Shown one piece after another: positions 60,645-64,000 of a stretch of 64,000 nucleotides of DNA. Within the stretch, counting starts at the first letter, position 1. Every line of letters starts with the position of its first letter. Location of the stretch: the NCBI GenBank assembly GCA_035299065.1, contig DATGXI010000038.1:1-64000 (forward strand), read 5' to 3'. The DNA is from DASPJQ01 sp035299065 (GTDB lineage Bacteria; Bacteroidota; Bacteroidia; Flavobacteriales_D; UBA2798). The position numbers and the translations under genes are program-made. The notes under the pieces were generated by a model. The model was not told the origin of the DNA and did no database searches. It saw only the letters and a program-made list of their open reading frames with translations.

Positions 60645-61796
60645 ATGGGTAATTCATCACATAAATTTGGCACAAAAGCCATTCACGCAGGCCAGGAGCC
60701 TGATCCTTCAACCGGGGCCATAATGCCTCCTATTTACCAAACATCAACTTACGTGCAGGAGTCCCCTGGGAAACATAAAGGTTTTGCCTATGCCCGTGGG
60801 AAAAACCCAACACGTTCGGCCCTGGAAAGAAATATTGCTGCATTGGAAAACGCAAAATACGGATTGTGTTTTTCAAGTGGCATGGGATCAATGGATGCTG
60901 TAATTAAATTATTGTTACCAGGCGATGAAGTAATAACCGGTGACGATTTATACGGTGGCTCATACCGCATGTTCACCAAGATTTTTGAACCTATGGGAAT
61001 TAAATTCCATTTCATCAATCTTACCGATACAAAAAACATTGAAAAACACATTAACGCCAAAACAAAACTTATTTGGATTGAAACACCTACCAATCCAACC
61101 ATGCAGATTGTAGATATTGCTGCCTGTGCCGAAATTGCAAAGAAAAACAACTGTATGCTGGGGGTTGACAATACGTTTGCATCACCTTATTTACAAAACC
61201 CACTTGACCTGGGCGCAACCATTGTTATGCATTCAGTAACCAAATATTTGGGTGGACACAGTGATGTAGTGATGGGTGCTTTGTGTTTGAACGATGATAA
61301 AATTTACGAACGTTTGGCGTTTATTCATAATTCATGTGGCGCTACGCCCGGGCCAATGGATAGTTTTTTGGTGTTGCGTGGTATTAAAACCCTGCACTTA
61401 CGCATGGAAAGGCACTGCGCCAATGGAAAACAAATAGCACATTTTTTAAAAACACATCCTAAAATTGAAAAAGTTTACTGGCCAGGATTTGAAGATCACC
61501 CAAACCATGCCATTGCCAAAAAACAAATGAAGGATTTTGGCGGAATGGTTTCCTTTGTGTACAAAGGCACAACCGAGCAAGCATTTAAAATGGCTTCGAG
61601 TGTAAAGGTATTTTCGCTGGCTGAATCGTTGGGAGGAGTTGAATCGCTAATCAATCATCCGGCAACCATGACGCATGCATCCATTCCAAAAGCGGAACGT
61701 GAGCGTGTTGGTGTAGTTGATAATTTATTGCGTTTAAGTGTGGGCGTTGAAGATGTGGAAGATTTGATTGAAGATTTAAAACAGGCGTTAGGATAA
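60645..61796 (+). CDS. metB: Cystathionine gamma-synthase/lyase (Cys/Met metabolism PLP enzyme)
   Basis: The 383-residue enzyme belongs to the Cys/Met metabolism PLP family. FGTKAIHAGQEPDPSTGA and TSTYVQESPGKHKGFAYARGKNPTR start it, SSGMGSMDAVIKLLL and GDDLYGGSYRMF follow, and SVTKYLGGHSDV carries the PLP Lys. The C-terminal ESLGGVESLINHPATMTH, SVGVEDVEDLIEDLKQAL is typical. It may be cystathionine gamma-synthase (methionine synthesis) or gamma-lyase; motif reading does not separate them. The stop lies 2 bases before a long inverted-repeat element. Confidence 0.9.
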   Translation: MGNSSHKFGTKAIHAGQEPDPSTGAIMPPIYQTSTYVQESPGKHKGFAYARGKNPTRSALERNIAALENAKYGLCFSSGMGSMDAVIKLLLPGDEVITGDDLYGGSYRMFTKIFEPMGIKFHFINLTDTKNIEKHINAKTKLIWIETPTNPTMQIVDIAACAEIAKKNNCMLGVDNTFASPYLQNPLDLGATIVMHSVTKYLGGHSDVVMGALCLNDDKIYERLAFIHNSCGATPGPMDSFLVLRGIKTLHLRMERHCANGKQIAHFLKTHPKIEKVYWPGFEDHPNHAIAKKQMKDFGGMVSFVYKGTTEQAFKMASSVKVFSLAESLGGVESLINHPATMTHASIPKAERERVGVVDNLLRLSVGVEDVEDLIEDLKQALG

Positions 61797-61797
61797 C

Positions 61798-61936
61798 AGC
61801 CACAGATTTCACAGATTAGCACAGATTAACTTCAATTCACAAGTGTTTTCCGGGAAATCAGAGGCAAAAAATAAAATTAAACCATCGGTTTTGCTAAGAC
61901 AAAAAGTAACTGTGTCAATCTGTGAAATCTGTGGCT
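61798..61936. repeat. Inverted-repeat element copy A made of CACAGATT units
   Basis: Outer arms 61798-61817 and 61917-61936 are perfect reverse complements over 20 bp and continue inward for about 7 more with one mismatch and one G-U. Each arm holds three ~10-base units around CACAGATT (or AATCTGTG). It begins 2 bases after the metB stop and ends 21 bases before the DegT gene. A diverged copy is at 38509-38581. Confidence 0.9.
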
Positions 61937-61957
61937 AAAAAAGAATAAGAAGAATTT

Positions 61958-63094
61958 ATGGTTGCACAAAAAATACAAATGGTTGACCTGATTGGTCAAT
62001 ACGAAAAAATTCAAAGCGAAATTGATAACGCAGTGTTGAATGTTATTCGTTCATCGGCATACATCAATGGGCCTGAAGTAAAAGAATTTCAAAAAGAACT
62101 GGAAGCTTACCTTGGCGTAAAACATGTTATACCCTGTGCAAATGGCACCGATGCCTTGCAAATTGCCATGATGGCTTTAAACCTTCAACCGGGTGACGAA
62201 GTTATTACTGCCAGTTTTACCTATGTTGCAACTGCCGAAGTAATTGCCTTGTTGAAACTGAAACCTGTTTTAGTTGATGTTTATCCAGATACGTTTGATA
62301 TTGATGTAAAAGCCATGGAAGCGGCCATTACACCAAAAACAAAAGCCATAGTTCCTGTGCATTTATTTGGACAATGCGCCAACATGGAAGCCATTATGGA
62401 AGTGGCTAAAAAACATAACTTATTTGTAATTGAAGACACGGCTCAAGCCATTGGATCAACCTATACATTCAGCAACGGCAAAAAACAAAAAGCAGGTACA
62501 ATTGGTACAATTGGTTGCACTTCTTTTTTTCCTTCAAAAAATTTAGGCTGTTTTGGCGATGGTGGTGCCATTTTTACCAATGACGATGAGCTGGCAAAAA
62601 AATTACGCATGATTGCCAACCACGGCCAAAGTGTACAATACGTACACGATGAAATTGGTGTAAATAGTCGCTTAGACAGTATACAGGCCGCCATTTTACG
62701 CATTAAATTGCGTCATTTGGATGAATATGCCAAAGCACGTAACTTTGCCGCATCATATTACGACAAGGCTTTTGCCAATCATCCAAAAATCACACCACCG
62801 GTACGCACAAAAAATTCAGACCATGTATTTCACCAATACACGTTAAAATTAAATGGCGTTGACAGGCAAGGCTTGCGCGATTTCCTGGCTGAAAAAGGAA
62901 TTCCGAGCATGATTTATTACCCAATTCCTTTGCACATGCAAAAAGCGTATACCGATGCACGATACAAACCAGGCATGTTCCCCGTAACCGAAAAATTATG
63001 TGATTGTGTAATATCGTTCCCGATACATACGGAATTGAATGAAGACACGTTGAAGTTTATAACAGATAACGTAAAGGAATATCTTGCAAAATAG
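61958..63094 (+). CDS. DegT/DnrJ/EryC1/StrS-family sugar aminotransferase
   Basis: The 378-residue enzyme starts with KIQMVDLIGQYEKIQSEIDNAV, the usual opening of the family. IPCANGTDALQIAMMAL, TASFTYVATAEVIALL, FVIEDTAQAIGSTY and TSFFPSKNLGCFGDGGAIFT (PLP Lys in SKN) are diagnostic. It transfers an amino group to a nucleotide-linked keto-sugar. With a UDP-sugar dehydrogenase next, a WbpE-like role (aminating a UDP-keto-uronic acid for O-antigen or capsule) is likely but not proven. The spacer before it is filled by the repeat element. Confidence 0.9.
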   Translation: MVAQKIQMVDLIGQYEKIQSEIDNAVLNVIRSSAYINGPEVKEFQKELEAYLGVKHVIPCANGTDALQIAMMALNLQPGDEVITASFTYVATAEVIALLKLKPVLVDVYPDTFDIDVKAMEAAITPKTKAIVPVHLFGQCANMEAIMEVAKKHNLFVIEDTAQAIGSTYTFSNGKKQKAGTIGTIGCTSFFPSKNLGCFGDGGAIFTNDDELAKKLRMIANHGQSVQYVHDEIGVNSRLDSIQAAILRIKLRHLDEYAKARNFAASYYDKAFANHPKITPPVRTKNSDHVFHQYTLKLNGVDRQGLRDFLAEKGIPSMIYYPIPLHMQKAYTDARYKPGMFPVTEKLCDCVISFPIHTELNEDTLKFITDNVKEYLAK

Positions 63095-63194
63095 TACTGA
63101 GCAGCTAGATTTAAGTATGAATGTGCAGCGCAAAAAAAGCACAAAGAAATTAATAAACAGAAACGAGAATAACGAATTAAATTAAAGATAACCT

Positions 63195-64000
63195 ATGAAA
63201 ATTGCAGTTGTTGGGACCGGGTACGTGGGATTAGTTACAGGAACCTGTTTTGCTGAAACAGGAAATGATGTTATGTGCGTTGACATTGACGCAAACAAAG
63301 TTGAACGCATGAAAAACGGTGAGGTTCCCATTTACGAACCACACCTGGATGTTTTATTTGAGCGTAACATAAAACAAGGGCGTTTAAAATTTACAACCAA
63401 CCTGAAAGAAGCCATTGACACGGCAAAAATTATTTTTCTTGCCTTACCCACTCCTCCGGGCGAAGACGGTTCGGCTGATTTATCCTACATTCTTGGCGTT
63501 GCCGAAGAACTTGGAAAAATAATTACCGAATACAAAGTTATTATTGATAAAAGTACCGTACCGGTTGGCACAGCTGATTTGGTAAAGCAAAAAGTAGCTG
63601 AACATGCACAGGTTGATTTTGACATTGTGTCAAACCCTGAATTTTTACGCGAAGGTTTTGCTGTTGATGATTTTTTAAAACCCGATCGCGTTGTGATTGG
63701 TACCAGCAGTGCAAAAGCGCGTACCCTTATGGAAGAACTGTACAAACCATTCGTACGCCAGGGAAATCCAATCATAATCATGGACGAAAAATCGGCTGAA
63801 CTCACAAAATATGCGGCCAATGCATTTTTGGCAACCAAAATTACTTTCATGAATGAAATTGCCAACTTTTGCGAAAAAGTAGGTGCTGATGTGGACATGG
63901 TACGCATTGGTATTGGAAGTGACTCACGCATTGGCAAACGTTTTTTATTCCCGGGCATTGGTTACGGTGGAAGTTGTTTCCCGAAAGACGTGAAAGCATT
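63195..64000 (+). CDS. UDP-glucose/GDP-mannose-type dehydrogenase, partial
   Basis: Translation from the ATG at 63195 gives 268 residues open to the window edge, so the C-terminal ~170 residues are missing. The NAD-binding motif GTGYVGLVTGTCFAETG is at residues 7-23, followed by YEPHLDVLFERN, LPTPPGEDGSADLS, STVPVGTAD, VSNPEFLREGFAVDDFLKPDR and GIGYGGSCFPKD with catalytic Cys261. The enzyme oxidises the C6 alcohol of a UDP-sugar to a uronic acid in two NAD-dependent steps; UDP-glucose dehydrogenase is most likely. It follows the DegT gene by 100 bases as part of a nucleotide-sugar cluster. Confidence 0.9.
   Translation, partial: MKIAVVGTGYVGLVTGTCFAETGNDVMCVDIDANKVERMKNGEVPIYEPHLDVLFERNIKQGRLKFTTNLKEAIDTAKIIFLALPTPPGEDGSADLSYILGVAEELGKIITEYKVIIDKSTVPVGTADLVKQKVAEHAQVDFDIVSNPEFLREGFAVDDFLKPDRVVIGTSSAKARTLMEELYKPFVRQGNPIIIMDEKSAELTKYAANAFLATKITFMNEIANFCEKVGADVDMVRIGIGSDSRIGKRFLFPGIGYGGSCFPKDVKA

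Noticed and set aside
61798..61936. Inverted repeat considered as a plain terminator of metB
   Set aside because: The central part is too long (about 85 bases) and no T-run follows the right arm; a diverged copy exists elsewhere, which fits a repeat element better.
63485..63958. 157-codon open frame on the minus strand
   Set aside because: It is the shadow of the UDP-sugar dehydrogenase gene, which reads through on the plus strand to the window edge.

Overview
The window is a stretch of a Bacteroidota (Bacteroidetes) chromosome. The evidence is a complete type IX secretion/gliding core (porP/sprF-gldK-gldL-gldM-gldN), four secreted proteins with type IX C-terminal sorting domains, -7 promoter elements of the TAnnTTTG kind, an almost complete lack of Shine-Dalgarno sites, and AT-rich spacers. 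The mixture of genes fits a Flavobacteriales- or Chitinophagales-like environmental lineage, but I cannot place it more closely. No rRNA, tRNA, CRISPR array, prophage or insertion sequence was seen.

Layout. 1-4.3 kb: a LamG-type secreted protein, two exported proteins of unknown function (one with an Asn-Gly-Gly tail), and a CoA-binding protein. 4.5-9.7 kb: a C1 peptidase, a second type IX cargo, a TraB/GumN protein and a TPR lipoprotein. 9.8-14.5 kb: two different ABC-F ATPases on opposite strands, separated by a lipoprotein and a permuted NlpC/P60-like protein that are translationally coupled to the second ABC-F (uup). 14.5-19.2 kb: a 1,106-residue WG-repeat protein coupled to a TolB-like propeller, then yidD. 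19.2-24.6 kb: a large GEVED/PKD type IX cargo, manC and an aminotransferase. 24.6-27 kb: mtgA coupled to an orphan histidine kinase, and an acidic protein of unknown function. 27-36.2 kb (minus strand): a tightly packed run mazG-like, aroB, aroA, secreted BNR propeller, lipoprotein, outer-membrane barrel, YD-like protein. 36.4-40.8 kb: methyltransferase, serine hydrolase, SUI1, NodB-like deacetylase, radC. 40.9-50.5 kb (minus): the type IX motor operon, and behind its terminator a second gldN/gldM pair in reversed order. 50.6-64 kb: a ureohydrolase-fold protein with altered metal ligands, topA with a basic tail, miaB, a sigma-54 activator, lptE, yicC, an EamA transporter, a Spx/ArsC-like protein, metB, and the start of a nucleotide-sugar cluster (DegT aminotransferase, UDP-sugar dehydrogenase cut by the window edge).

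How it fits together. GldL/GldM form the proton-driven motor, GldK/GldN the periplasmic ring and PorP/SprF an outer-membrane partner; they export proteins such as the four cargo genes found here. LptE, manC, the DegT aminotransferase and the UDP-sugar dehydrogenase serve the envelope polysaccharide to which type IX cargo is often anchored; mtgA and yidD serve the cell wall and inner membrane.

Most worth a second look: the duplicated gldN2/gldM2 unit, with a Cys-rich extension on GldN2 and long palindromes in its spacer; two diverged copies of an inverted-repeat element built from ~10-bp CACAGATT units; an ABC-F protein whose second ATP site is degenerate on both faces; a ureohydrolase lacking two metal ligands; and the shikimate-to-secreted-propeller gene run.
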